A stretch of DNA of 64,000 nt from an uncultured Pseudomonadales bacterium (GCA_958296025.1 OY282430.1:3462477-3526476); one strand, 5' to 3'. Counted from the stretch's first letter, positions 1 to 11,280 are shown. Numbers and translations: made by a program. Notes: a model not told the origin generated them from the sequence alone.

Positions 1-1265
1 ACGTGGGCAAGCGCAAGCACTACGTGGCGGTGGACCCCTCGCGGTTCGAGGATCCGGTGCGCAACTTCGGGACGTTCACGGGCGATCTGGAGGCAATGGC
101 CGAATGGCTTGGGGCGTGCGGGGTTCGCCAAGTGGCGATGGAGTCCACGGGGGTGTACTGGATCCCGGTGTTCGAGGTGCTCGACCGGGCGGGTTTCGAG
201 GTGTGCCTGGTGAACCCGAGGGCGACCAAGCAGGTGAGCGGGCGCAAGAGCGACGTGCTGGACTGCCAATGGGTCCGGCAACTCATGAGCTACGGACTGT
301 TGCGGGGAGCGTTCCGGGCGCCGGACGCACTGTGTCCGATGCGCTCCTACGTGCGCCAGCGCGGCCAACTCATCCGCGACCGCAGCCGCTCGGCGCAACA
401 CATGCAAAAGGCGCTGACGCAAATGAACGTGCAGTTGGACAATGTGCTGAGCGACATCATGGGCAAGACCGGCCAGTTGATCGTGCGCGCCATCGTCGCG
501 GGCGAGCGAGACGGGGCGGCGCTGGCGCGGTGCCGGGATGGGCGCTGCAAGGCCGACGAGGCGACCATCGCGGCAAGCCTGCAGGGCAACTGGCGCGGCG
601 AGCACCTGTTCGCCCTGGAACAGGCGTTGGTCCGCCACGACGTGCTGCAAGGCCAGATCGAGGCGTGCGAGACGCGCATCAACGCCGAACTTGACGGACA
701 GGCCCGGAACAGGGCGGCGAACCAGCCGTCCCCGACGGCGCGGAGCGCCCGCGAACGCCTCCTGCGGGAACGGTTGCGGCAAATGCTGGGGGCCGACTTG
801 ACCGCGATTCCGACCGTGGGCGTGGAGACGGCCCTGACGGTCGCCGCGGAGGTCGGCGCGGACTTGTCGCGCTTTGCCACGGCCGCCCACTTCTGCTCGT
901 GGCTGGGCTTGGCGCCCGGGACCCGCATCAGCGGCGACAAGCGTCTGGGCGGCCCACCGGCTAGACAGACCAACCGGGTCGGTCAGGCGTTGCGCATGGC
1001 GGCGAGCACCGCCCGCAACAGCAAGACCGCCATCGGCGCAGCGCATCGCCGACGCCTCTCGCGCATGGACTCCGCCAAGGCGGTCAAGGCAACCGCCCAT
1101 CAACTGGCCCGGTTGATGTACGCCATGCTGACCCGCGGCGAGGAGTACGTCGAACGCGACTTGGCGGCCATGGAAACGGAGCGTCGCGACCGCCAGATCA
1201 AACACCTGCAGCGCCAAGCACGGCACTTCGACCTAGCGCTCGTGCCAGCGGAACAAGCCGCTTGA
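1..1265 (+). CDS. IS110-family transposase, 5' end cut by window edge
   Basis: DEDD-type transposase/recombinase of the IS110 family. The window opens inside the conserved N-terminal GIDV motif: the first two bases are consistent with the end of a GAC codon for the first catalytic Asp, followed by VGKRKHYVAV. Visible family hallmarks are AMESTGVYWIPVFEVL, the GRKSDVLDCQW acidic motif, and the HMQKALTQMNVQL helix. The C-terminal transposase_20 (helix-hairpin-helix) part contains IPTVGVETA and the PGTRISGDKRLGG serine motif. About 420 residues are visible, nearly full length, so only a short N-terminus is missing. The start codon and any upstream bridge-RNA region lie outside the window. The reading frame is open throughout, so the element may be active. 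Confidence 0.93.
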   Translation, partial: VGKRKHYVAVDPSRFEDPVRNFGTFTGDLEAMAEWLGACGVRQVAMESTGVYWIPVFEVLDRAGFEVCLVNPRATKQVSGRKSDVLDCQWVRQLMSYGLLRGAFRAPDALCPMRSYVRQRGQLIRDRSRSAQHMQKALTQMNVQLDNVLSDIMGKTGQLIVRAIVAGERDGAALARCRDGRCKADEATIAASLQGNWRGEHLFALEQALVRHDVLQGQIEACETRINAELDGQARNRAANQPSPTARSARERLLRERLRQMLGADLTAIPTVGVETALTVAAEVGADLSRFATAAHFCSWLGLAPGTRISGDKRLGGPPARQTNRVGQALRMAASTARNSKTAIGAAHRRRLSRMDSAKAVKATAHQLARLMYAMLTRGEEYVERDLAAMETERRDRQIKHLQRQARHFDLALVPAEQAA

Positions 1266-1351
1266 AAACGGATCGCTCTCACGCCGAAAATCGGTGGTTG
1301 GCTGGATGTTCCATGCAAGCCCGAAAGACCCGTAGATGATGTGGTGCTGTT

Positions 1352-1368
1352 TGCGGGACAGGACACTA
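1352..1368 (-). repeat. 17-bp repeat, copy A (element end or IS110 target)
   Basis: On the minus strand this reads TAGTGTCCTGTCCCGCA, identical to 60832-60848 and matching 50015-50027 over 13 bp. The leading TAG is the mmsA stop codon. A second shared motif (TCTTTC-GGGCTT type) follows at 1317-1328 and at 60888-60900. It lies between the IS110 gene and mmsA, so it may mark an insertion-element end or a preferred target. Confidence 0.5.
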
Positions 1369-2859
1369 ACACAGCTTGATGGTCATGTTGGGACCGCCGG
1401 CCGGCGCCTCGTCGAACCAGCGGGCCGTCACCGTCTTGGTTTCGGTGTAGAACTTTACCGCCTGCTTGCCGTAGGCGTGCTGGTCGCCGAAGAAGGATTG
1501 CCGCCAGCCGGTGAAACTAAAGAAGGGCAGGGGCACCGGGATGGGGATGTTGATGCCCACCTGCCCCACTTCGATTTCGTGCTGAAACTTGCGCGCCGCG
1601 CCGCCAGAGGAAGTGAAGATGGAGGTGCCGTTGCCGAAGGGGTTGGCGTTGATCATGCCGATGGCCCCGTCCAAGCTGTCGGTCTGGGCGCAGAGCAACA
1701 CCGGGCCGAAGATCTCCTCCTTGTAAACGCTCATGTCCATGGAGACGTTGCTGAACAGGGTCGGCCCCACCCAGTTGCCGTTCGGGTAGCCCTCCACCTG
1801 ACAGTCCGAGCCGTCGAGGAGGCAGTCCGCCCCCTCCTGCTTGCCAGCGTCGATGAAGCCGAGGATGCGCTGCTTGGCCTGGGGGGTGATCTGCGGACCG
1901 TAGCCGGCACCGTCATCATCCCAAGCGCCGGGGCGGACTGTGGCCATCGCGTCCCGCACTTCGGGGATCCAGTTGGCCGCCTCGCCGACGAACACGGCCA
2001 CGCTAATGGCCATGCAGCGCTGCCCCGCGGCACCGCAGGATGCGCCCACTAAGCTGTTGATGACCTGATCCTTGTTGGCGTCCGGCATGACGACCATGTG
2101 GTTCTTGGCCCCCGCCATGGCCTGCACCCGCTTGAGGTGTTGGGTGCCGATGCGGTAAACGTGCTGCGCCACCGGCACGGAGCCGACGAAGGAGATGGCG
2201 CGGACGTCCGGGTGGGTGAGCAGGGCATTGACTTGCTCCTTGCCGCCGTGAATGACCTGCAGCACTCCGTCCGGCGCCCCGGCTTCGACGAACAGCTCAG
2301 TCAGACGGTTGGGGGTCATCGGGTCCTGCTCGGAGGGCTTAAGCACGAAGGTATTGCCACAGGCGACGGCCAAGGGAAACATCCACAGGGGAATCATGGC
2401 CGGGAAGTTGAAAGGCGTGACGCCGACGCACACGCCGAGGGGTTGGGTGTAGCTGTAGGTGTCGATGCGCCCGGCGACGTTCTCCACCGTCTCCCCCATC
2501 ATCAGGCTGGCGATGTTGCAGGCGTGCTCCACCACCTCGATGCCGCGCCAGACGTCGCCCTGAGCATCCGCGAAGGTCTTGCCCGTCTCCCGGCTTAAGG
2601 TCTTGGCGATGTCGTTTTGATGCTGCTTGAGCAGATCCTGGTAGCGCAGCATCAGCCGCGCTCGCTCCGGGGTGGGGGTTTCCCGCCAAGTGACGAAGGT
2701 GCTTCTGGCGCTGGCCACCGCTTCGTCGATTTCCTTGCGGCTGGCGAAGGGCACCTCCGACAGCACTTCCTGGGTGGCCGGGTCATGCACCGCCAAGGTT
2801 TCGTTGCTCTCGCTGTGCGTGAATTTGCCGCCGATAAACAGGGGCAGTCTTTCCGCCAT
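1366..2859 (-). CDS. mmsA: Methylmalonate-semialdehyde dehydrogenase (CoA-acylating)
   Basis: Aldehyde dehydrogenase superfamily enzyme of 497 residues, the usual MmsA/IolA length. The family converts (methyl)malonate semialdehyde to propionyl-CoA or acetyl-CoA with NAD+ and CoA, in valine, thymine or inositol catabolism. The catalytic Cys is residue 282 in GQRCMAIS, and the TPFNFP and PLPFFSFTG motifs are typical. I chose the ATG at 2859, which has GGAGGA 9 nt upstream; the open frame extends further but runs through a tRNA. The C-terminus NMTIKLC is followed at once by a TAG that is part of a repeat shared with two other sites, so the last residue may have been altered by an insertion. The gene sits directly downstream of tRNA-Pro. 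Confidence 0.93.
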   Translation of the reverse strand: MAERLPLFIGGKFTHSESNETLAVHDPATQEVLSEVPFASRKEIDEAVASARSTFVTWRETPTPERARLMLRYQDLLKQHQNDIAKTLSRETGKTFADAQGDVWRGIEVVEHACNIASLMMGETVENVAGRIDTYSYTQPLGVCVGVTPFNFPAMIPLWMFPLAVACGNTFVLKPSEQDPMTPNRLTELFVEAGAPDGVLQVIHGGKEQVNALLTHPDVRAISFVGSVPVAQHVYRIGTQHLKRVQAMAGAKNHMVVMPDANKDQVINSLVGASCGAAGQRCMAISVAVFVGEAANWIPEVRDAMATVRPGAWDDDGAGYGPQITPQAKQRILGFIDAGKQEGADCLLDGSDCQVEGYPNGNWVGPTLFSNVSMDMSVYKEEIFGPVLLCAQTDSLDGAIGMINANPFGNGTSIFTSSGGAARKFQHEIEVGQVGINIPIPVPLPFFSFTGWRQSFFGDQHAYGKQAVKFYTETKTVTARWFDEAPAGGPNMTIKLC

Positions 2860-2911
2860 GGGTTGGTCCTCCGAAGATTGCGCTGGCAGCGGCGCAGCCA
2901 CTCGTTGCGAT

Positions 2912-2988
2912 TGGTCGGGACGGCAGGATTTGAACCTGCGACCACTTGACCCCCAGTCAAGTGCGCTACCAGACTGCGCTACGCCCCG
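2912..2988 (-). tRNA. tRNA-Pro (anticodon GGG)
   Basis: A 77-nt cloverleaf with encoded CCA. The acceptor stem CGGGGCG/CGTCCCG pairs with one G-U, the anticodon stem CTTGA/TCAAG encloses loop CTGGGGG, and the T-arm is GCAGG-TTCAAAT-CCTGC. The anticodon GGG reads CCC and CCU. Its position after the merR-like gene matches the infC-to-merR block of Pseudomonas-type genomes. Confidence 0.97.
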
Positions 2989-3115
2989 GCAATGGCTGGA
3001 AGCATAACCCAAGGCAGGTCGGTTCGGAAGCCATCGATGGCGGAGGGCCAACGGACAGGGAACCGGCCCTCGCGGTCTCTGTTGCCCGACAGGCCGGCCT
3101 TGGCCGGCGCCGGCG

Positions 3116-3451
3116 TCAGCGAATTTTTTGCAGCAGGCCTTCGAGTTCGGCGATCAATTGGCGGCGCAGGAGGTCGGCTTGGGTTTGGTCCTCGCGGGCG
3201 TCCTCGGCCTGCAGGCGTTGACGGGCACCGTTGATGGTGAACCCTTGGTCGTGCAGCAGGCAGTGGATTTGCTGCAGCAGCAGAACTTCCCGCTGTTGGT
3301 AGTAGCGGCGGTTGCCACGCCGCCTGATTCCGCTGAGCTGCGGGAACTCCTGCTCCCAATAGCGCAACACATGGGGCTTGACGCCGAGCAACTTGCTGAC
3401 CTCGCCTATGGATAGGTAGCGCTTGGTGGGAATGGCCTGGGCGTCAGTCAT
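3116..3451 (-). CDS. MerR-family regulator downstream of ihfA
   Basis: Small transcriptional regulator of 111 residues. The N-terminal winged helix-turn-helix ([22 protein letters not shown]) is followed by the RRGNRRYY wing and a C-terminal coiled coil with no recognisable ligand domain or metal-binding cysteines. The chosen ATG at 3451 overlaps the ihfA stop (ATGACTGA), implying translational coupling; a longer frame from 3469 would overlap ihfA further. This MerR protein follows ihfA in many gammaproteobacteria, but its regulon is not established from sequence. It is the last protein gene of the infC-pheST-ihfA transcription unit, ahead of tRNA-Pro. Confidence 0.88.
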   Translation of the reverse strand: MTDAQAIPTKRYLSIGEVSKLLGVKPHVLRYWEQEFPQLSGIRRRGNRRYYQQREVLLLQQIHCLLHDQGFTINGARQRLQAEDAREDQTQADLLRRQLIAELEGLLQKIR

Positions 3452-3752
3452 TGGGTTCCGGCCCGGCATAGCCGCTCACCCGGTTTCTGAGTTTTTGGCC
3501 GGGATGGAAGGTCACCACACGTCTGGCGGAAATGGGGACAGCTTGGCCGGTTTTGGGGTTTCTGCCGGGGCGCTCGTCCTTGTCGCGCAGCTCGAAGTTG
3601 CCGAAGCCGGATAGCTTGGTCGCCTCGTTTTGCTCGAGGGCCAGCGAAATTTCCTCAAAAAAGGCCTCGACGAACTCCTTGGCTTCGCGCTTGTTGAAAC
3701 CCAACTCCGCAAACAGCCGTTCCGCCATCTGTGCCTTGGTCAGCGTCGCCAC
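3444..3752 (-). CDS. ihfA: Integration host factor subunit alpha
   Basis: DNA-bending nucleoid protein of the HU/IHF family. It pairs with IhfB to bend specific sites in recombination, replication and transcription. The sequence is collinear with known IhfA from [11 protein letters not shown] onward and contains the GRNPKTG beta-arm with the intercalating Pro, for a length of 102 residues. The start is set at GTG 3752, where a strong GGGGGAGG Shine-Dalgarno lies 9 nt upstream and the family N-terminus (MxLTKA) begins; the 16-residue upstream extension from 3800 has no such support. The stop overlaps the merR-like start. Its place after pheT is the classical arrangement. Confidence 0.96.
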   Translation of the reverse strand: MATLTKAQMAERLFAELGFNKREAKEFVEAFFEEISLALEQNEATKLSGFGNFELRDKDERPGRNPKTGQAVPISARRVVTFHPGQKLRNRVSGYAGPEPND

Positions 3753-3822
3753 AAAAGTCAGCCTCCCCCGAAGGACTGTACTCGCCGGTTGCCCCGGCAC
3801 ACTATTAGAGACAGAAGGAGAG

Positions 3823-6291
3823 CTAGCGTAGTTGGGCGTTCAGCTTGGCCTGCAGCGCCGCCACCGCCTTGCCCATCCGTTGCGCAATCTCCGCGTCGGT
3901 GAGAGTGGACGATAGGTCTTGGAAGGTCAACCCCACAGCGACACTTTTTTTATTGGAATCAATATGTTTGCTGCGGTAAACATCGAAAAGGCGCAGCCCG
4001 GCAAGCGTATCGCCGAGGGCCGAGGACAGGGTTTCCTCGATCTGTTGGGCGGTGACGGTCTCATCCACCACAAAGGCCAAATCCCGCCGGGCGCTCGGCG
4101 TTTTGGGAATTTCGGTGAAGCGGCGCAGCGGATGCGCACTGGCTGCTTCGGCAGTGACTTCAAAGACGTAAACCCCGTGGCCAAGGTCCAACCGCTCCTC
4201 GATTTGGGGGTGCAGGCGGCCCAAGCGCCCGACCTCTTCGCCGCCGACCAGGATGGCGGCCCGTTGGCCGGGATGCAGCACCGGGTCGTCGGTGGCTGTG
4301 AACCTGAAGGCGGCGGCGCCGGGTTTGGCGGGTGCAGTCGCCGCATCGGAAGAGGGGCTTGATTGCCGGGACCCATGCAGACGATTTGGCCCCAACGCCC
4401 ACTCGAGCAGGCTCTCGACGGCACCCTTCAGGTCGAAAAAATCCACATCCACCTGCTTTCCATGCCAGGATTCCGGGTGCCGTGTTCCCCACAGCAAGCC
4501 GCCCAGCAAGGCGACCTGCTGCAACGGCCCGCCCGCCTGGCCGCTCGGCTTGAAGCACAGGCCCAGCTCGAACAGCTGTGCCCGGGGCTGTTGCCGGTTT
4601 TGGTTGAAGCGCAGCACTTCGGTCAGGCCGGGCAGCAGATTGGTGCGCATCACCGACTGTTCGGAGGACATGGGGTTAGCCAAGGCCAGGGCCTCCCCGT
4701 CAGGGTCGAGAAGCCCTTGACGGGTGGGGTCTATAAAGCTGTAGGTGATGACCTCCTGAAAGCCCGTGGCGGCCAACTGCTCCTTCAGCCGCCGTTCGCT
4801 GCTGCGCTGCAAGGCCGCCGGACGGGGCGCGAGGGCGGCCTTTGGCAGAATGCTGGGAATGCGCTGGTAGCCGTGGATACGGCAGACCTCCTCCACCAGA
4901 TCCGCCTCGATCACGATGTCGAAGCGGTGCGACGGAGGGGCGATGGTCCAGATCAGGCCACCGGCCTCGGTCGGGCGACGGGAAAGCACCTCGAAGCCGA
5001 GCCGGGCAAACAGGGCATCGACTTCGGCGCCGTCGATGTCCGCCCCAGCCAGTTCCCGCAGGCGGTTTTGGCGCATCGACACCGGCGCTCGACCCGGCAG
5101 ATGCGGCGCTGCTTCGGCAGCGCAGACCGGCCCGGCTTGGCCACCGGCGATGTCGAGCAGCAAAGCCGTGGCCCGTTCCATGGCGGCCGTCGGCAGGTCG
5201 AAATCGACGCCGCGTTCATACCGTTGGGAGGCGTCCGTGTGCAGGCCGAAGCGGCGCGCCGTGGCGGCCACGGTCAAGGGATCGAAGTAGGCGCATTCCA
5301 AGAAGACGTCTTGAGTGCTTGGCTGCACACCGCTGCGCTCGCCGCCTATCACCCCGGCGAGGGCCACCGGGCCGCCGCCATCGGCGATAACCAGCACCGA
5401 CGGGTCCAGTTCGACTTCGCGCCCACCCAGCAGCCTGAGCACCTCACCAGTGGCGGCCCAGCGCACGCAGATGGACTCACGCAAAACCTGCAGGTCAAAG
5501 GCGTGCATGGGTTGGCCGAGCTCCAGCAGGACGTAGTTGGTGACGTCCACCACCGGATGGATGCTGCGCAGCCCGCTGCGGCGAAGGCGCTCCCGCATCC
5601 AAATAGGCGTGGCGGCTTGGCCGTTGACGCCGCTGATGACGCGGCCCAAGTAGCGCGGACAGCCTTCCGGGGCCTCCAGAACCACGGCGAAGGCGGCGTC
5701 CGTGGCCGCTACGATGGGGGATGTTGGCGGCGCTCGCACCGGCAGGCCGTTGTGGACGCCGACTTCCCTGGCCAGCCCGCGCAAACTGAGGCAATCGCCG
5801 CGGTTGGGGGTTAGATCGACCTCAATGCTGTGGTCATCGAGGGTCAGCGCCGCGTACAGCGCCGCGCCTGGTTCGTGGCCATCGCCTAAGTCCAAGATGC
5901 CGGCGGCATCCTCGCCAAGACCCAGCTCGGCGGCGCTGCACAGCATGCCGGCGGAGGAAACGCCGCGAATGTCCGCCTGCTCGACGCGGACATCGCCAGG
6001 CAGCAGAGCGCCGGGCCGCGCCAACGCGGATATCAGGCCGGGCCGCGCATTGGGCGCAGCGCAGACCACCTGTCGGACTGCACCGCCATCCTGCACTTGG
6101 CAGACGCTCAAGCGCCCGGCCGGGTGGGGCTCCACTCGATCAATGCGGGCCACCACCACACCTGGCAGCGGAGAGGCTACGGGGACGACGGCCTCCACCT
6201 CCAGGCCGGCCATGGTCAACTGCTCCACCAGCGCCTGCCGGTCGATGGGCGGATCCACCCATTCGCGCAGCCAAGCCTCGCTGAACTTCAT
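3823..6291 (-). CDS. pheT: Phenylalanine--tRNA ligase beta subunit
   Basis: Beta subunit of the alpha2-beta2 class II PheRS, which charges tRNA-Phe in the cytoplasm; this subunit binds tRNA and edits mischarged Tyr. At 822 residues it is slightly longer than the roughly 795 usual. It begins [19 protein letters not shown], has the OB-fold EMAP-like domain near residues 40-150, the B3/B4 editing region ([30 protein letters not shown]), the B5 domain and a C-terminal anticodon-binding FDX-ACB domain ([13 protein letters not shown]). A small Ala/Pro-rich insert lies before the last domain ([15 protein letters not shown]). It follows pheS after 100 bp. Confidence 0.97.
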   Translation of the reverse strand: MKFSEAWLREWVDPPIDRQALVEQLTMAGLEVEAVVPVASPLPGVVVARIDRVEPHPAGRLSVCQVQDGGAVRQVVCAAPNARPGLISALARPGALLPGDVRVEQADIRGVSSAGMLCSAAELGLGEDAAGILDLGDGHEPGAALYAALTLDDHSIEVDLTPNRGDCLSLRGLAREVGVHNGLPVRAPPTSPIVAATDAAFAVVLEAPEGCPRYLGRVISGVNGQAATPIWMRERLRRSGLRSIHPVVDVTNYVLLELGQPMHAFDLQVLRESICVRWAATGEVLRLLGGREVELDPSVLVIADGGGPVALAGVIGGERSGVQPSTQDVFLECAYFDPLTVAATARRFGLHTDASQRYERGVDFDLPTAAMERATALLLDIAGGQAGPVCAAEAAPHLPGRAPVSMRQNRLRELAGADIDGAEVDALFARLGFEVLSRRPTEAGGLIWTIAPPSHRFDIVIEADLVEEVCRIHGYQRIPSILPKAALAPRPAALQRSSERRLKEQLAATGFQEVITYSFIDPTRQGLLDPDGEALALANPMSSEQSVMRTNLLPGLTEVLRFNQNRQQPRAQLFELGLCFKPSGQAGGPLQQVALLGGLLWGTRHPESWHGKQVDVDFFDLKGAVESLLEWALGPNRLHGSRQSSPSSDAATAPAKPGAAAFRFTATDDPVLHPGQRAAILVGGEEVGRLGRLHPQIEERLDLGHGVYVFEVTAEAASAHPLRRFTEIPKTPSARRDLAFVVDETVTAQQIEETLSSALGDTLAGLRLFDVYRSKHIDSNKKSVAVGLTFQDLSSTLTDAEIAQRMGKAVAALQAKLNAQLR

Positions 6292-6391
6292 CGCGGTGCG
6301 GTCCTACTGTGACCTAGCGCCGCAGCGCCATTGATGGCGGGACGTCGGATGAAGGGTTGGCGCATGGGTTCACTTACCCTGATTGGCCGGA

Positions 6392-7465
<1,074 letters not shown>

Positions 7466-7564
7466 TTACCGCCCCTTTCCAAGGCGGCGCTTCGCTGTTG
7501 CGTTGAGCATGTCGATGGGATGCCTAGCCTAGGGAAAGGCGGGCGGCAAACGGGGCGCTGGGCC

Positions 7565-7924
7565 TTAAGCGGCCAAGGCGGCCTTGGCCTTTTCCGCCAA
7601 CAGGCCGAACGCCTCCTGCTCGTGCATGGCCAGGTCGGCCAGAACCTTGCGGTCCACCTGCACCTTGGCCTGCTTGAGGCCGGCCACGAAGCGGCTGTAG
7701 GAAAGCCCGTGCTGGCGGGCGGCGGCGTTGATGCGCAGAATCCACAGGGAGCGGAACTGCCGCTTGCGTTGCCGCCGGTCACGATAGGCGTACTGCCCGG
7801 CGCGGATCACCGCCTGCTTGGCCACCCGGTAGGAGCGACTGCGGGCGCCGTAGTAACCCTTCGCTTGCTTGAGAACTTTCTTGCGGCGGGCGCGGGAAGA
7901 CACGCTGCGCTTCGCTCTCGGCAT
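7565..7924 (-). CDS. rplT: 50S ribosomal protein bL20
   Basis: Large-subunit assembly protein of 119 residues, essential for early folding of 23S rRNA. The highly basic N-terminal tail ([26 protein letters not shown]) and the [18 protein letters not shown] segment are diagnostic. It lies 37 bp after rpmI in the infC-rpmI-rplT order. In enterics bL20 represses this operon by binding the rpmI leader; whether that control exists here cannot be judged by eye. Confidence 0.98.
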   Translation of the reverse strand: MPRAKRSVSSRARRKKVLKQAKGYYGARSRSYRVAKQAVIRAGQYAYRDRRQRKRQFRSLWILRINAAARQHGLSYSRFVAGLKQAKVQVDRKVLADLAMHEQEAFGLLAEKAKAALAA

Positions 7925-7961
7925 GTGCTGTCTCCTGTCTGTGCGGCGAAAAGCCTAGGCC

Positions 7962-8162
7962 TTAACGGGCCTTCTTCGGCACTAGGCGCCGCAGGCCGGT
8001 CGCATCCGCCGCCGACACCCCCTCAAAGCCCCGCAACTGCCGCTTTCGCTTCGCCGACTTTTTGGTGAGAATGTGGTTTCTGTTGGTGCGGCGATGCTTG
8101 AAGCCGGTCGCCGTTCGGCGAAACCGCTTGGCGGCACCCCTGTTGGTCTTTTGCTTGGGCAT
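7962..8162 (-). CDS. rpmI: 50S ribosomal protein bL35
   Basis: 66-residue basic ribosomal protein, standard length. It starts [20 protein letters not shown] and contains [23 protein letters not shown], both characteristic of bL35. It lies between infC (64 bp upstream) and rplT (37 bp downstream) and is presumably co-transcribed with both. Confidence 0.98.
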   Translation of the reverse strand: MPKQKTNRGAAKRFRRTATGFKHRRTNRNHILTKKSAKRKRQLRGFEGVSAADATGLRRLVPKKAR

Positions 8163-8226
8163 GATCCGTTCTCCGCCGCCGGTCTTGCCAACGCTGACGG
8201 CTGCTGGTTACTCCTTCTGTCAAAGG

Positions 8227-8763
8227 TTACTGCTTGCGTTTCTTGGGCGCCAGAATCATCACCACTTGGCGGCCCTCAAACTTCGGCTCGGCCTCCATGT
8301 TGCCGTAGGGCACCAAGTCCTGCTCAATGCGCGCCATCAACTCCATGCCAATCTCTGGATGCACCATTTCGCGGCCACGGAACCGAAGGGAAATCTTAGC
8401 CTTGTCCCCATCGTTGAGGAAGCGGATTAGATTGCGCAGCTTGACCTGATAGTCCCCCTCCTCGGTGCCGGGCCGAAACTTCATCTCCTTGACATGAATC
8501 TGCTTCTGCCGCTTGCGCTGCGCTGCCTTGGTCTTCTTCACCTCGAACAGGTGTTTGCCGTAGTCCATGAGCTTGACCACCGGCGGCGCGGCATCCGGCG
8601 CGATCAACACCAAGTCCAAACCGGCGCGGTTCGCCTCCGCTAAGGCGCCATCCCGCGACACGATGCCCACTTGCTTGCCATCCGCACCGATGAGCCTTAG
8701 GGCCGGCGCCGAAATCTCTTCGTTCAGAACGGCGCGTTCAACGCGCTTACCGCCCCTTTTGAT
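8227..8763 (-). CDS. infC: Translation initiation factor IF-3, probable AUC start
   Basis: IF-3 prevents premature subunit joining and checks start-codon fidelity. The N-terminal domain ([17 protein letters not shown]) and C-terminal domain ([30 protein letters not shown]) are complete. The first residue homologous to E. coli IF-3 (M/I-KGGKRV) is encoded here by ATC at 8763, with GGAG 7 nt upstream, giving 178 residues, close to the 180 of E. coli. No ATG is available in frame nearby; the only alternative is TTG at 8796, adding 11 residues. E. coli infC uses AUU, which IF-3 itself discriminates against for autoregulation, so an AUC start would fit the same loop. thrS, normally just upstream, is absent. 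Confidence 0.93.
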   Translation of the reverse strand: MKRGGKRVERAVLNEEISAPALRLIGADGKQVGIVSRDGALAEANRAGLDLVLIAPDAAPPVVKLMDYGKHLFEVKKTKAAQRKRQKQIHVKEMKFRPGTEEGDYQVKLRNLIRFLNDGDKAKISLRFRGREMVHPEIGMELMARIEQDLVPYGNMEAEPKFEGRQVVMILAPKKRKQ

Positions 8764-9050
8764 GGGTGCTCTCCATAAATACCCTCCGGGCTTCAACCTT
8801 TGGCGTTGCGGACCCCGCCCGTCAAAAATCCGCCGCCGTTACCCGCCATCCAGCGCCCCATGCCGCGGGGTGGCGTCCATCGAACTCAAGGGTGGGCAAT
8901 GATATCAGCAAAATTTCGCTCACCGGCAATGCAATGGGCAGGCAACGGAACCGACCAGCCGTTCGCCGCCCAGCGGCAAGGCCGGGCATTCTAATGCCGG
9001 CTTTCCCAAACATGCTAGAGTAGGCGCCAACATCCTGCGGGGAGATCGCT

Positions 9051-11117
9051 GTGCGACGCATTCGTGTCGTTGCCGTCCTTGGGGCGGCTTGCCTGCTTAG
9101 CTATGGCTGCGGCCAAAACGGGAAGGACTCCGCGGCTACGGAGTTGGCATCTGCTACGGAAAATTCAGCTATTACGGACGCTCCGATATCAGAACGCCGG
9201 CTGCTCCATACCGAGGAACGCGCCCCCTGCCTAGACTACACGCCCCTGCGCAAGCCCTTGTTTGGGGACGTGCATGTCCACACCAGCTACTCCTTCGACG
9301 CCGCCGCCAACACCACCGGCGCCACCCCTGAGGACGCCCACCGTTTCGCCAAGGGGCAGCCCATCCCCTTTTGGCCCCTCGATGCGGCGGGCAAGCCGGC
9401 CGGGGAGTTCCGCATCGACCGGCCCTTGGACTTTCTAGCGGTCACCGAGCACGGGGAGTTTCTTGGCGAACGGGCGCTGTGCCGCACGGCCGGCTCGGCC
9501 AGCTATGACACGCCATTTTGCGTCGCCTATCGGGCGGATGAACGGCAGGGTACGGTGATGTTGGCCCAAGCCATCTCCAGCGAGGCGCCGGCGCGCTTCG
9601 AAGCCCTATGCGGCACACACGGCAGCCTGTGCCTTGCAGCGGCCCGCAGCCCTTGGCAGCGAATCGTCGAGGCCGCCGAGGCGGCCTATGATCGTAGCGA
9701 GCAATGCGCCTTCACCAGCTTCATCGCCTATGAGCACACCGGCACACCGGGCACCTCCAACTACCACCGCAACGTCATTTTCCGCAACGCTAAGGTGCCG
9801 GATTTGCCGGTCTCCTATTTCGAGGCACCTCTCGACAGCCAGCTGTGGGCCGCCTTGGACGCCGTCTGCCGGGAAGAGGATGGCTGCGCCTACCTGACCA
9901 TTCCGCACAACACCAACCTAGCCAACGGGCGCATGGCCCCGTACAGGGGCATCGAACAGACGGCGCAAGCGCGGCAAGCCTATGCCGCCACCCGCCAGCG
10001 GCGGGAACCGATCGTCGAAATCTTCCAGCACAAGGGCGCATCGGAATGCATCAACGGCCTGTCGGCGGTTTTGGGAGCACCGGATGAACTCTGCAATGTG
10101 GAGGCCGTTCGGGAGATTGGGCGCCGGGAGTCCTATCCCGTCCTAGACCCGGCGTCAGGCGGCTTGGACTTGGACGCCGAGTTCATAGAGACGGTGGAAT
10201 GCGGCGACGGCGTGGGGGAGCAGGGCATGGTCGGCGCCGGCTGCGTGGATGAGACGGACTTCATGCGCTCAGCGCTGTTAGTCGGCCTGCAGGAGGAGCA
10301 AGACATCGGCCTCAATCCCGTCAAACTTGGCATCGTCGCCGCCACCGACACCCACGCCGCCACCCCGGGCGCAGTGCTCGAAGAGGACTACCGAGGCCAC
10401 ATCAGTGGCGAGGCCACTCCCTCGGAGCGCATGCAGCCCGCCATGCTGACCGCCGTGCTGACCGCCGGCCCACAGGGCAACCCCGGCGGCTTGGCCGGGG
10501 TTTGGGCGGTGGAAAATTCCCGGGACGCCATCTTCGAGGCCATGCTGCGGCGCGAGGTGTTCGGCACTTCCGGGCCACGCATCAAACCCCGCTTCTTCGC
10601 CGGCTGGGACTACCCCGAAGATCTCTGCGACAGCCCGGACCTCGTGCAGCAGGGCTACGCCAACGGCACACACATGGGCGGCGATCTAAGCCCGGCGCCG
10701 ACAGGGAACGCCAAACCCGTTTTCATCGCCTTCGCCGCCCGGGATCCAGCCGAGAGCGCCCGGCCGCTGCGGGAACTGCAAATCATCAAGGGCTGGATCG
10801 ACGCCGACGGGCGCATGCACAACGAGGTGCGCACGGTGGCCGCCGCCGATGCCGGCGCCGAAACCCTGTGCGCGGTGGTTCGGGATGACGCCTTTCAGCC
10901 CAACGAGCCAGCCTACTATTACCTGCGCGCCCTGCAGCCCCCGACGCCGCGGTGGAGCAGCTTCGACTGCCAACGCTTGGCGGAGGCCGAAAGGCCGGAG
11001 ATCTGCAGCGATGGATCCCTGCCCAACACCGTTGTGGAGATGGCTTGGACCTCGCCGATCTGGTTTCGCCCGCAAGAACGGGCGCTAGGCGCTGAACCTG
11101 GCGGCACCGACGGTTAG
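9051..11117 (+). CDS. DUF3604 (PHP-like) lipoprotein
   Basis: Exported protein of 688 residues with a lipoprotein signal: basic start, hydrophobic stretch, then lipobox LSYGC with Cys at residue 20. The DUF3604 domain starts near residue 65 with LFGDVHVHTSYSFDA and contains DFLAVTEHGEFLG, PHNTNLANGR and a late ATDTHAATPG motif, resembling metal-binding PHP hydrolases. The natural substrate of the family is not established. The start is GTG with GGGGAGAT upstream. It is transcribed divergently from infC and occupies the place where thrS is normally found. It ends 163 bp before tRNA-Val. Confidence 0.85.
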   Translation: MRRIRVVAVLGAACLLSYGCGQNGKDSAATELASATENSAITDAPISERRLLHTEERAPCLDYTPLRKPLFGDVHVHTSYSFDAAANTTGATPEDAHRFAKGQPIPFWPLDAAGKPAGEFRIDRPLDFLAVTEHGEFLGERALCRTAGSASYDTPFCVAYRADERQGTVMLAQAISSEAPARFEALCGTHGSLCLAAARSPWQRIVEAAEAAYDRSEQCAFTSFIAYEHTGTPGTSNYHRNVIFRNAKVPDLPVSYFEAPLDSQLWAALDAVCREEDGCAYLTIPHNTNLANGRMAPYRGIEQTAQARQAYAATRQRREPIVEIFQHKGASECINGLSAVLGAPDELCNVEAVREIGRRESYPVLDPASGGLDLDAEFIETVECGDGVGEQGMVGAGCVDETDFMRSALLVGLQEEQDIGLNPVKLGIVAATDTHAATPGAVLEEDYRGHISGEATPSERMQPAMLTAVLTAGPQGNPGGLAGVWAVENSRDAIFEAMLRREVFGTSGPRIKPRFFAGWDYPEDLCDSPDLVQQGYANGTHMGGDLSPAPTGNAKPVFIAFAARDPAESARPLRELQIIKGWIDADGRMHNEVRTVAAADAGAETLCAVVRDDAFQPNEPAYYYLRALQPPTPRWSSFDCQRLAEAERPEICSDGSLPNTVVEMAWTSPIWFRPQERALGAEPGGTDG

Positions 11118-11280
11118 GGCGAGGGGCTTGCACAGGTCCGTTCACGCAGCGGGCGCAAGCCGGCTTTGACCGGCCCTGGGCCTGCTGACACTGTCTGGGT
11201 TGGCCCTAATTAGTTTATGCACAGCGCAAGCGGGCTGTGATCGGCTATGATGCGCCACCTGCACCAAGGGATTGGCTCCT

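Noticed and set aside
3-1265. IS110 gene as complete within the window starting at GTG 3
   Set aside because: The first catalytic Asp motif of the family is cut by the window edge, so the true start lies upstream.
2860-3051. 64-residue N-terminal extension of MmsA
   Set aside because: The extension is translated from the tRNA-Pro gene; a strong ribosome-binding site and family homology support the ATG at 2859.
4363-5814. 483-codon frame antisense to pheT
   Set aside because: Fully inside pheT on the other strand, with no ribosome-binding site and no protein-like motif; GC-skewed third positions open such frames.
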